From Rachycentron canadum (lineage: Eukaryota > Chordata > Actinopteri > Carangiformes > Rachycentridae): a stretch of 64,000 nucleotides of DNA. Position numbers and translations under genes: made by a program. Positions 53,901-64,000 of this stretch are shown piece after piece (within the stretch, counting starts at the first letter, position 1; every line of letters starts with the position of its first letter). The DNA lies in assembly GCA_038496675.1 (NCBI GenBank), contig CM076669.1:11158722-11222721 (forward strand), given 5' to 3'. The notes beneath the pieces are model-generated. The model was not told the DNA's origin. It saw only the letters and a program-made list of their open reading frames with translations, and did no database searches.

Positions 53901-56900
53901 CCAGCTTTATTTTGAACACTTACACAGTTTGCTTTTGATCATGACTAAATACTCATCCTTCCACTGACCTATTCCACCAGGACCGAGCACGTCAAGCTCT
54001 GGCCACTGAGGAGTTGTCCTCAGCCCTGGCAAAGCTCTCTGTTCTAAGCCAGCGCATGGTGGAGCAAGCTGCAAGGGAGAAAACTGAGAAGATCATCAAT
54101 GCTGAGCTTCAGAAAGCTGCTGCAAACCCAGACTTGCAGGTATAAAATTTAAATAATTCAATTTTGAATTCAGTTCTTATACAGTGCAACAGTAAGACTC
54201 AAGTTAGTGGAGTGTTGTGTAGTTCTTTCACTGGGGATTTGGATGCAAGTAATGGACTGCACCAGAAGAGGGCACAAGAGGCAAAAATGAAATGGACCAC
54301 AAAACTGCATTGAAATGGTATTACATGCATCAGCATGTAACTGCTGATTTAATTTTGACTTTTTATTCAGCATCATGCTTTTTAGTTTTTGGTATTTGTG
54401 CAATTGAGAATTATACCATAATAGAGATGCTGAGTGTGCTCTCTCTGTCTGTGTCTGTCCCTCCCTCCTTCCCTCCACAGGGCCACATCCAGACTTTTCA
54501 GCAGTCAGGTTTCAGTAGAGCCACATCACCTCGCCAGTCTGTGGACTACGATGATGAGGAGACAGACTCAGATGAGGATATCAGGGAGACCTATGGTTAT
54601 GATATGAAGGTAATTGAGGCAGCAAGGACCTGATTTTAACTTGATAATATTGTTTAAAATCCACATTAGTGACCAGGGTTTTCCCAAATCCTTTACTCTT
54701 TTTGTGCCCACTTTGTTTTAGGACCCGGGCGAGGTGAAGCCTTACCTGTTCTGTGATGAGGAGATTCCTGTTAAGTCTGAGGAGGTGGTCAGTCACATGT
54801 GGCCAGCTGCCACACCTTCCTTCTGCGCCGAGCACGCCTACTCCTCAGCCTCCAAGTCCTGTGTGCAAAGTAAGCCTGCATTCACTTGCTTTGTTGGCTC
54901 ACCTATCCCTTCCCCCATGTTCTCTTTTTTTTTAAATTTTTTTTTTTAATTGGTTTTATCTGACCACTTCTGATTTCACTACACGTTTGTAATTATACTC
55001 TTGAGAAAAAACTGAATCTATTATTCAGTTTTTGTGGTCTGTGTTCCTGATTTCCTCAGAAATAGAATAAATACCTTCATTGTGTCATTGTCAAAATATT
55101 TACATTTCAGACCTAGGCACACCCAGAAAGCAGCCCAGGAAGACCCCCCTTGTCCCTCGCAGCCTGGAACCGCCAGTTCTTGAGCTGTCCCCGCAGGCTA
55201 AGGCCCAGCTGGAGGAGTTGATGATGTTGGGAGACCTACTGGAGGTGTCCCTGGATGAGACCCAGCACATCTGGAGGATCCTGCAGGCCACACACCCCCC
55301 CTCTGAGGAGAGATTCCTGCAGGTCATGGAGGTAGGGAGGTCATTTATTATGCAAGCTGATTGCAGAGCCAGAACCCATGGTAAATGTTTGAGTTAGTTG
55401 TTGTGGTTGGTTCCGAGGAACAGTCTTGCAAATAGATACAGAGCTGTAGGTCAAATCATGTTTGCAATCATTCCTTTGTTTTTCACAGCCTGATGATACT
55501 CTGATGGAGAAGCCGCTGAAGATCAAGCTTAAAGATTCTGAGAAAAAGAGGAAACGGAAGTTGGAAAGAGCAGAACACCACCACATGCTGATGGCTGCGG
55601 CAGCTGCTGGTGGAGCCTCAGCAATGGGAGAAATACGACCAGCCAAGTCCAAAGAACTGAAAAGAGTCGGCCTGGAGCTCGGCCTGGGTGGAAAACCCAA
55701 GAAGAAGAAACTCAAACTCAACCTGGACAAGAACCGGGAGATGAAGCAGCTAGCCAAACGGCTAGCCAAGGAAGAGAAGGAGAGGAAGAGGAAGGAGAAG
55801 GCAGCTGCCAAGGCAGAGGCCATCAGGGAGGGACTGGAGAAGAGGAAGGAGAAGAAGATTCTTGACATTCCCTCCAAGTACGACTGGTCTGGAGCTGAGG
55901 ACTCCAATGATGAGAACGCTGTGTGTGCAGCAAAGAACTGTCAGAGGCCCTGTAAAGATAAGGTGAGGAGCCAATCATTGGCCTTAGCAGTTTTAATGAA
56001 AAATCTATTTTCTGATTATGGACATATCGTGATTAAAATATAGCTTTTTCTACTAATATAAGCTTGAATTTCAGCTCTGTGTTGTCAGGAGGTTGTGTTG
56101 CAGTAAAAGAGGCACAAGGAATATCATAGATGATTGTTAGACACAGCTATGGTTTATCAATTAACAGAGGTCAAAGGTGACCATGTGACTGTGCACCTTT
56201 TTAAAACTCATAGCTCTATGTTTTAAATATTATTGTTGAAATATTCCTCTAGTGTCTTTACTAGGAATATTGACAAAATTTATGTGATCATTGTCTCAGC
56301 ATTAATTTATATTGACACATTCTAAAATGTTTATAATCATTTAATTGAGTCAACAACTAATCATTATTAAGTGACTGTTATTCACTCACACACAATTAGT
56401 CACTCGGCTAAGTAAGTAAGTCACTAATTGTTTCAGCTCCAATTCTCAAAAAACAAATCTCAGTACATGTTTATTATGAAAATCCATTTAAATCAGTTGT
56501 GTAAAGCCTCACACACACAGCCTTGTTTATTAATGTTTGAAAATAAAAAATGCCTCGAGGAGGTTCAGATGTTTCGAAAAATGTATCTGCACAAGTAGAC
56601 TCTCGAAGTTTAGAGGCCTTTAAATACTTTTTATACCCCCTGCTGGTGCGATTATAGGCCGTTAAGAAATGTTATCTTTTTTATTTATTTTTTTTATATT
56701 TTCGAAAGGGCATCTTCTATTTTCTGTTTTTTGGAGCTCTGCTCCCTCCAGCAGTCCCATCATGTTTCTAAGGCTCAGTAAATGCTTTTATTGACTTCAT
56801 GAACTCAGGCATGATGCTGTGTTAAAATGTAGCTGCTCTTGGACTGTGCTGTTCTGCTGGAGGACCATGATGTTGGCTGATTTGTCAGTTGGACAAACTT

Positions 56901-58525
56901 TTGACCCCGCTCAGTAACATCCTTGTCGAACAAAGAGAGATGGTGAATGCTTGTTAATTCTTTGATCAGAGCAGCTTTACAGGTCCTTGGAACTGTAAAC
57001 ATCCAGGTGAATGACTTTTTTTTTTTTTTTTTTTTTTTTTGTTTGCTGAGTTCAGAGTTAATAACAAACACTTCTTAAAATGAACATCTTGGAACTTTAT
57101 TGAATATCAACAGCTGATAACAGCACTGGAACACCTTAAAGAGAGTTACACATAACATATTAACTGGACACACAGATGGTGATTCCTTTTTGAGACGACA
57201 TGCCAAGTTAACCAGTGGCCAGTCTCCTTCCCCTTCAAGTCCATGGGGCAGCCAATCAGAGCTGAGGAACTGGTAGGCCTGCAGCTCTGTGGGTGGAATA
57301 AAGATGATCAAATTATGAAGGTGCTTCTCTAAACTAGGCTGACAACACCTGAAGCTGGGGTGATTAACAGTTGTCTGAGATTCATATATAAATTTGAATT
57401 TAGATTAAGGTGTTTCCTCAGACATCCTTTAATGATCAGTCCTCAATTTAAAGGGCTGAGAATTTACAAGGACTAATTTAATATTTTTTTAATAAATAAT
57501 TTAATCTTGGATGCAAGTGCAAACCTGGTTGACCTGGTCAGGTGTTTTTGTTTTTTGTTTTTTGGTTTTTTTTTAATATGTGCTCTCTGCATTCGTCTCC
57601 ATCGTGTTAGCCCTTTAACAGTGTGTATCCTACCTCTAGCAGAGTGCATGCTGACATTAGGCCCAAGCAGGAAAAGCACAGGTCTAAGTGATAACCTTCA
57701 AAGTGACTGCCTTTCATTTAGGTGAGCTAGTTCCTGGCTCCAGGTATTGTGCATATTGACTCACTGTCATGGCTTATCAGACACTTGAGAGACGCATATT
57801 TAGAGAGAAGACATACCAGGGTCTTGTGTATTAAATGTTGTGCGACAACACTTTTAAACATTGACTAAATTGCTTGATGATTATGTGATAAAATATGTGT
57901 GACACTTGTCATTTCTGTGTGTCATTGTACATGAATTAGCTGACAGTTAGATGTGTAACATTTGGTAAGTGTTCAGATTTGTTTTGGCTCTGTATCAGTA
58001 AATTAAATCAATCAAACAATGAGTGACATGCAGCTTTTACGCGTTAAAAATTATACACAAATGATGTTCTTCTTGAATTTTGTGTTTTGCTTGACAAACC
58101 GCAGCCACGTGATTTTTCCAGTAATTGTCATAAAGTTTCCTTGGTGCCACCGTCTCAAATCTCACTCACATGTCTGCATTTGTTTCCATGTGTGTTTCCA
58201 GGTTGACTGGGTTCAGTGCGATGGTGGCTGCGACGAGTGGTTCCACCAGGTGTGCGTTGGCGTGTCGTGCGAAATGGCTGAGAATGAAGACTACATCTGC
58301 GTGGACTGCTCCCGGAAGGCAGCCGGGGTGAGCGGGGGAGGCGGGGTGATGACCATGGAGGAGGTGACGGAGGAGAGCGTGGTGGTGCTGGCGTCGCCGA
58401 TGTGCAGCGGCGCTGGGCAGAGTCTGCCCTCATCCGTCATGGCCTCGTGGTCTCACGTGTCCTCTGCCTCTCATCTAAACCCAACAACTTCACATCAGCA
58501 GCAAGAGCATCAGCAGGGCAGTTAG
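44979..58525 (+). CDS. kdm5a: KDM5A (JARID1A/RBP2) histone H3K4 demethylase, complete
   Basis: Twenty-eight coding exons: 44979-45125, 45886-45963, 46449-46571, 46775-46945, 47367-47558, 47856-47934, 48040-48131, 48243-48401, 48597-48716, 48878-49036, 49911-50092, 50248-50410, 50515-50634, 50719-50913, 51047-51228, 51382-51506, 51612-51762, 51932-52052, 52247-52423, 52503-52681, 52779-53097, 53287-53847, 53981-54139, 54481-54609, 54722-54869, 55111-55331, 55489-55962, 58202-58525; 1749 residues (human 1690). This nuclear Fe(II)/2-oxoglutarate enzyme removes H3K4me3/me2. Domains: JmjN (about 5-50), ARID (about 75-165), PHD1 (about 297-345), JmjC (about 420-590) with iron ligands His487, Glu489 (WHIEDHW) and His575 (AYHSGFNQG), C5HC2 finger (about 675-720), PLU-1 helical region (about 740-1080), PHD2 (about 1165-1220) and PHD3 (about 1628-1685). 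An acidic Glu-rich run fills exon 5. The start matches the MxxxAEFVPPPECPVF context; an upstream in-frame ATG exists at 44943. Confidence 0.98.
56780..57330 (-). other. Antisense poly(A)-bearing segment in the last kdm5a intron
   Basis: Read on the minus strand, this part of the 2.2-kb intron looks like transcript 3' ends. An acceptor-like CCACCCACAG is followed by an open stretch (about 57297 down to 57075, starting ELQAYQFLSSDWLPHGLEGE), then AATAAA (57096-57101), then a 25-base poly(A) (57016-57040). Beyond it, a second open stretch (MFTVPRTCKAALIKELT...) ends at 56805, followed by another AATAAA (56787-56792). I recognise neither peptide. It may be a retrocopy, the 3' end of a LINE/SINE, or a small nested gene. 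Confidence 0.35.
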
Positions 58526-59203
58526 CACTGAAACAATGGCCTAGGACTGAGTTTGAATACTGTACCTCACACAATGAGCATTACACAAAACCAGTACCCA
58601 GGATAGCATTTCAACTTGTTGAACTGTGAGACTGTAAAGCATTTGACAGAGGGAATAACCCGGTATGAATAAGTGGCAGAAAAGGGACACGATTGGGGCA
58701 TTTCTGGAACTGCCTGGATTACAGAGCACAAGAAAAAAGATAACTTGCATCAGGAAGACAAAGAAGAATCCCACTTTTGCCGTGAGGCTCCAGCAGTGAC
58801 ATGTTCTCTCCCAGCACTACGATGTGCTGAAAAGGTTGTTGTGCACAGATGAGACGCAGTTGTCCTCCAGCAGTTTTAGGTCTAGAAACATCCACCAGCT
58901 ACTTCCCAGCCCTTGTTCTCAACAGTAACAAGTCAGTCAAACGAACACCCACTTACTCCAGCTGTTGTATTCAGTGCAAACAGGCAAATAAACAAATATG
59001 TTCCCAGTTGTGTTTTACTGGATATCCTGAACCCTTCCTCTCTGCCCTCTGCCTGGCCCTTCAGACAGTAACATCTCAATATGTAGGACTCCAGACTAGG
59101 AAAAACAAATGGTTGTAATGTAGTGGAATTATTTATAATGTACATAGCTTTTAAGCAATTAAACAAATGGATTGTGGCTTTTTTGTTTTGTTTTCTCACC
59201 TTT

Positions 59204-59209
59204 AATAAA
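59204..59209 (+). terminator. Poly(A) signal of kdm5a
   Basis: AATAAA lies 679 bases after the kdm5a stop and is followed by a T/GT-rich stretch at 59224-59262 that fits a downstream element. A 3' UTR of about 0.7 kb is inferred. Confidence 0.6.
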
Positions 59210-60515
59210 CTATTCCTAGTCAAATGATTGATAATTGTGATGATTTTGTTTTTTTTTTATGATTAATTACCTGTCTGAGTGACTTTTGTTGTACATGTGA
59301 CTTGTAAAGAGAACATGAGTGTAAACTTCCAAAGAAAACATATCAAAAGTGAAAATTTGAAAAGTGCAATATTAGGGATACATGAAATACAAAGACTCTT
59401 GAATCATGCTTATGTGACTTACGGGCATGTTATTGAGGGGTTGATTGGTTTTTCAAGTTGTAGGTTAAGCTTCCTATTTCCTGTGTTACTCATTAGCTCC
59501 ATTAGAGGAAACGTGGTTGCTTGTTGTGGAGCTCTGCATGTTAAATTACATGTTACATGTTTTTTTTCCCCATTATATGTAAGCAGGAAGGACTTTTCAC
59601 ACAAACACACATTTGTTACTAGATTAACTTTTCAAAAACTTATTTTAGGCTTTCTGATTTTGTATTTTGAGATTCATTATTTGACTCTTTGAACATCACC
59701 TGGTGTTGATGGATATAAGCAATATAATACATACATGCAGAAATATTTGCAAAGGGGGGAGGACAGGATTGTGGGTGAGGTATGGGTGGTGTGTGCCAAT
59801 CTCTGCTCCTAACTCAGCTAAGTCAAATCCGGTGTGAACTGACCTCAGCTGCTTTATCCTCCATCCAAGTGACTCCCAGGCAGTGGCTGTCACTGAAGAT
59901 ATTGCTGGAAATAGGCAGATGCACATAGCTTCACCACCTGCTGTTGTGTCAACTCTCCTGTCTGATGCCCTAAGTCGAATTTAGGCCTGTAGTCCAATTA
60001 CCAACAGGTTGAAAATGGGTGTCTTTAAGCATGATGACAGTTACCTTTTCCACAGCAATGGAAAATATGTCAGCATTCCTGAGAAAATTTCAAAAGGAAA
60101 TGAACAAGTCATGAAACTAGGATGTATGAATAGATGAATACTAAAATCTAACCATTGCACCACTTTTGTTGTTTTATTTTGATAAAAATCTGTTCCAGGA
60201 AGCATAAATTGGTGCACATTGGTGTTGCATTGTGGTCCACTGCAGGTGAAAGTTGATACGCTAACATTGACAGTTTCAATGTCATCTTATTGAAATCTTA
60301 TGCTGCAGCTTATTTTAACCATGGGTTGATGTGGAAGATGCACTTTGCTCTGAAGGGGGCAGACATAGGGAAAGAAAGTGGAGGCTGGCCTAGTTTAGCA
60401 TTACAAACCCCCGCCCCTCTCCTCTGTCACGTTAAATACTAAAACCTGGGCATTTTCACAGATAAATCTCCCAACACAGCTTCGTCTTGGAACGGGAGTT
60501 ATACACAGCACTGCA
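59210..60515. other. Intergenic, kdm5a to slc6 transporter
   Basis: No supported coding exon. The last 100 bases before 60516 are the probable 5' UTR and core promoter of the transporter gene; no clear TATA box is visible. The open frames at 59279-59692 and 59696-59926 look random. Confidence 0.55.
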
Positions 60516-63500
60516 ATGAAAGGTAAGTCATGCATGGACAATTTTCAGTGTTTTAAACTTATTGAAGTCATAATTTGATGACTGTATTACATTGCACTTG
60601 GTTTTAGTTCATAATACACACAAAGACAAAAAGAGCTTTTTTTTTCTCCTTTATATTCATAGTTGTCTGCTACCTCTTTCAAGGGCACCTTGCCTGATAA
60701 CCAGGGAGCTCAACTTGAATTCAGGCATTGACCAACATCAACCATCTTTTATAACCTGCTTTAATACTCCCATTCCTCCCTGACTGCTTTTGTAGGAGAA
60801 GCTGCCAAAGCTGGCCTGCCCAATGGCTCCAGCCTAGCCAAGGACCCCCTGCCCCCCTCAGAGGAGAAGATGGAGGAGCGGGGCCAGTGGAGCAACAAGT
60901 TAGAGTTTGTCCTGTCAGTCGCTGGCTCCATCATCGGCCTGGGCAACATGTGGCGCTTCCCTTACCTCTGCTACAAGAATGGAGGAGGTGAGTGGGTGAT
61001 GACCTGGGTCGAGGGAGGAGGGAGTGAATGTGCGTCCCTGCATATGCACGTCAACAGTGACAGGAGGTGTACTCAAAACCCTAAAACATCAAGATTTATG
61101 CATATGGGTATGGCAGACCAAAGCATAAAGAAGTCAACACCTCTCTAGTGCAACCATGAGTAGATGACAAAAAACTGGCAATTTAAACCAAACTAAACAC
61201 ATTCAAAAATCCTCATACACCTAAGTACATCAAAAGTCAAGCTTAGCTTGAGCTTTGATCTCAGGTGAATAAAAGAAAAACAAATTGTGCATTCTACCAT
61301 TTGCTTTTGGAAATGCCTGTGTAGCAGCTAAATTGGATGGCCCTCTCTCTCTCTCCCTCCATGGGGGTGGCAGGGTCAGGGTTCAGGGCTGAGCAGGGTC
61401 AGACAGCTGTTGTTGCTCCTTGCTCACAGCAGCTGTCCCTGCAGAGAGGCGGAAATCTGAGCACGGCAAACATCCTCGGCCACCCGACGGGACGTCAAGA
61501 TGACCCTGATTTGTTAAGATTTTAGCTCTGACTCACTGACCTCACTGGTTTCTTGTTGATGCCCCGATTTCCTAAAGTAAAAGACTAGACTTGGCAGTGA
61601 TGTGAATCGGAAACAATCTTTATGTGTGAAAGTGTATGTATCTGTTTAAATAGGAATGGTGTTGATCTGCCTTGGATACCTTTCACTCTGAGTCTGCTCT
61701 TTCTCAACTCAGGTGCATTCCTCATCCCCTACCTGATCTTCCTGTTCACATGTGGTGTTCCTGTGTTCTTCCTGGAGACGGCGTTGGGCCAGTTCACTAG
61801 CGAGGGAGGCATTACCTGCTGGAGAAAAATCAGTCCCCTGTTTGAAGGTAAGGAGGACAAGTGTATCACCTTGAGCCACAGGTGTCATAATGAATGAGCC
61901 TATTGGACACAGGCCTGGGGGCCCAAGAGAGCAGTGGACCCCTGCACTGGGTCCTCTGTTTCAAATCACCATTAATCATCACTCAACCACAAAAACTCAA
62001 AATTACTAAGAAGAGACAAAAAGACACATCATAGCAGCAAAAAATGCAAAATGACCACAGAGACACCATGTCTCTCTATCTTTGCAAAAATTTTAGTTGA
62101 TTTTCACATTTCACAAATATTATTATTTGTTGCATGCTCCATGTAGTAAAATGTCATTTCTGCAGGTCTTGGCTATGGCACCCAGGTGATAGTGACTCTG
62201 CTGAACTTCTACTACATCATTGTTCTGGCCTGGGGGATTTTCTACCTGTCCTTCTCCTTCTCCTGGGACCTGGCCTGGTCATCCTGCAACAACACGTGGA
62301 ACACAGGTAACAAGTGTGCATCAAGATACATCAGAGGCTTCCACCAAAGCCTTTGATGCATTTAATAATTCCTCTATTTTGTTTTTTTTTCTCCCAGAAA
62401 ACTGTGTGGAGTTTCAGAGGAGAAACACCTCAATCAACCAAACAATCAACCTAAATGCCACCTCTCCTGTCATCGAGTTCTGGGAGTGAGTTGCCATCAT
62501 CCTCCTATCTTCCACCTAATGATGTATCACTCATACAATCCTAACAAATATGTGTTTCTCTATTGCCCCTCCAGGAGAAGAGCGCTGAGAATTTCCCCTG
62601 GCCTTGACCACATGGGCTCTCTGAACTGGGACCTGGCCCTGTGTCTGTTAATCGCCTGGGTCATGTGCTACTTCTGCATCTGGAAAGGGGTGAAATCCAC
62701 AGGAAAGGTGGGTGAGAGATGATTCACAGTCTTATCCTAATCTGCACCAGTGAGAGTGCAAGAGAAAATACCAGGTGACCCTTTTTTTTATCTATTGTAA
62801 CAGTTGTAGGACACATTAGTATGAAATCTGGTGTTTATTTTTTCTTTTTGGCCTAAATTTTGTTTGCATATTTAACAACGCTGTGTGTGTGTGTGTGTGT
62901 CTGTATAGGTGGTCTACTTCACTGCGACCTTCCCCTATGTTATGCTTATTGTGCTGCTGATCAGAGGACTCACGCTGCCTGGTGCTGGGATTGGCATCCA
63001 GTTCTACCTTTACCCTGACCTAGGACGACTGGCAGACCCACAGGTAGCAAGATCTCACACACACAAGAAAATCTACTGAATTATGTCAATCATGTGTATC
63101 TGGCGTGCTAATATTTTTGGGTAATTCACACAATCCAGCCACAAAATCCCAATGAGGGCTTTTTTTGTGCTCTGCTCCCTGTAAGTGAGGGCACACCAGG
63201 TGCTTGTATCCCATTGGTTCTCTGCTGGGGAGCCTAGTTTCTGCTGGGTCCATCTGCTCTCCATGAAAGAGGCACAGACCGTAGGGATCAAGCCCAGGGC
63301 CAGGACACCACTGGGACTGTAAACATGACCAGGACTGAGCCGCAGACAGTCAACTAACCAGGCCTCTCCCGGATAGGAGAACAAGAGAGTTTTAATTGGC
63401 TATCCTCAGCTCAGACTAGCAAAGGCCCAATCAGAACAGCTCTGACAGAGTCTTCTCAAAGCATTTCATCATTTGTCCTGTTGTCAGTCTCTGTCATTAT

Positions 63501-64000
63501 TTTCTCATCTGCTTCTGGTTTAGTCCCGTCTTAGTTCAGGATGTGTGCTTTAGGATGTATTGTCACAAAAAAAATATGTGACTCAGCTTTCCGTTACATA
63601 TCTGGCACCTTCAATATTTATGGAAGCTTGGTTAATCAGTGTTAAGACAAACAAGACCAATAACAGATTTTTAACAGTTTACTATTGTGCAACTGCATTA
63701 GTCAATGATTGTGCACCCAGAAACATGTGAATTCCTTTGGATTGTCTAAACACAGAATAGCACGTTTGTGTATACACATCATCTTACGTGTGAGTGTGTG
63801 CACTTATGCTGCATATGGATATGTATGTAGTTTAGCACCACTGTAAATTTCAGCAGCTTTTTAAAAAAATCTTTTTAAATGCTTCTTCTGTGTTAGGTGT
63901 GGATGGATGCGGGCACCCAGATCTTCTTCTCCTATGCCATCTGCTTAGGTTCGCTGACAGCACTGGGCAGCTACAACAAATACAACAATAACTGTTACAA
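60516..64000 (+). CDS. slc6a13: SLC6 GABA/taurine-type transporter, slc6a13-like (3' part missing)
   Basis: Exons: 60516-60522, 60796-60987, 61713-61847, 62166-62306, 62398-62485, 62575-62707, 62909-63043, 63897-64000 (cut by the window edge or ending exactly there). They cover about 311 residues: the N-terminus, TM1 to TM6 and the large glycosylated extracellular loop with NNT, NTS, NQT and NAT sequons. SLC6 proteins couple Na+ and Cl- gradients to uptake of GABA, betaine or taurine across the plasma membrane. LETALGQFTSEGGITCWRK and TSPVIEFWERR place it in the GAT2/GAT3/BGT1/TauT group. Lying downstream of kdm5a in the same direction matches human KDM5A-SLC6A13. TM1 reads VAGSIIGLGNMWRF: Ser47 replaces the Glu of GAT2/GAT3/BGT1 and Met54 replaces Val. 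A (GT)9 run directly precedes the seventh exon. The symbol is by synteny; slc6a12 or an slc6a13-like duplicate is possible. Confidence 0.9.

Noticed and set aside
55341..55907. 188-residue minus-strand Ser/Leu/Phe-rich frame
   Set aside because: Antisense of the Lys/Glu-rich kdm5a exon at 55489-55962; the low-complexity codons keep the opposite frame open.
63073..63384. 103-residue minus-strand frame in a transporter intron
   Set aside because: No recognisable family, no splice context, and it lies within the intron before the last visible exon. Probably chance.
60516..64000. GAT3 (slc6a11) or taurine transporter (slc6a6)
   Set aside because: LETALGQFTSEGGITCWRK is also GAT3-like, but position and direction after kdm5a fit slc6a13/slc6a12. 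TauT differs at several loop positions. A phylogeny would decide.
1..64000. CRISPR arrays, bacterial operons, integrases, tRNA or rRNA genes
   Set aside because: None seen. The gene structure is eukaryotic throughout, and no cloverleaf-like or rRNA-like segment was recognised.

Overview
The window is vertebrate nuclear DNA, almost certainly from a ray-finned (teleost) fish. Genes are split by short GT-AG introns, intergenic gaps are only about 0.7-4 kb, and the proteins read as close orthologues of human ones. Dispersed repeats of a type I recognise from spiny-rayed fish and long CA/TG/TA microsatellites are scattered through introns. I reconstructed six genes exon by exon. Every intron phase is consistent and I found no frameshift or premature stop in any of them, so all look functional. 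The exact species cannot be told from the sequence.

Layout: (1) 1-6.7 kb, + strand: wnt7b lacking its first exon, which lies off the left edge. (2) 9.9-17.2 kb, - strand: complete atxn10 (ataxin-10, 11 coding exons), convergent with wnt7b. (3) 19.3-28.4 kb, - strand: complete fbln1 (fibulin-1), with both of the alternative 3' ends known from mammals (D exon at 21.9-22.2 kb, C exons at 19.3-20.2 kb). (4) 30.2-38.3 kb, - strand: a TIF1-family TRIM gene, best called trim24 (RING, two B-boxes, coiled coil, PHD, bromodomain). (5) 39.0-41.2 kb, + strand: akr1d1 (steroid 5-beta-reductase), head to head with trim24 across 722 bp. (6) 45.0-58.5 kb, + strand: complete kdm5a (H3K4 demethylase, 28 coding exons). 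(7) 60.5-64.0 kb, + strand: the first eight coding exons of a GABA/taurine-type SLC6 transporter (slc6a13-like), running off the right edge.

The order joins three gene neighbourhoods that are separate in human: WNT7B-ATXN10-FBLN1 (22q13.31), TRIM24-AKR1D1 (7q33-q34) and KDM5A-SLC6A13 (12p13.33). These genes do not form one pathway; they are ordinary neighbours. I found no novel multi-gene system. The most notable points are: a trim24 bromodomain with Tyr where the acetyl-lysine-binding Asn should be, together with a new acidic C-terminal tail; an SLC6 transporter with Ser in place of the Glu typical of GAT2/GAT3/BGT1; conserved fibulin-1 C/D splicing; a TATA box just upstream of akr1d1; and an antisense, poly(A)-tailed, gene-like segment inside the last kdm5a intron.
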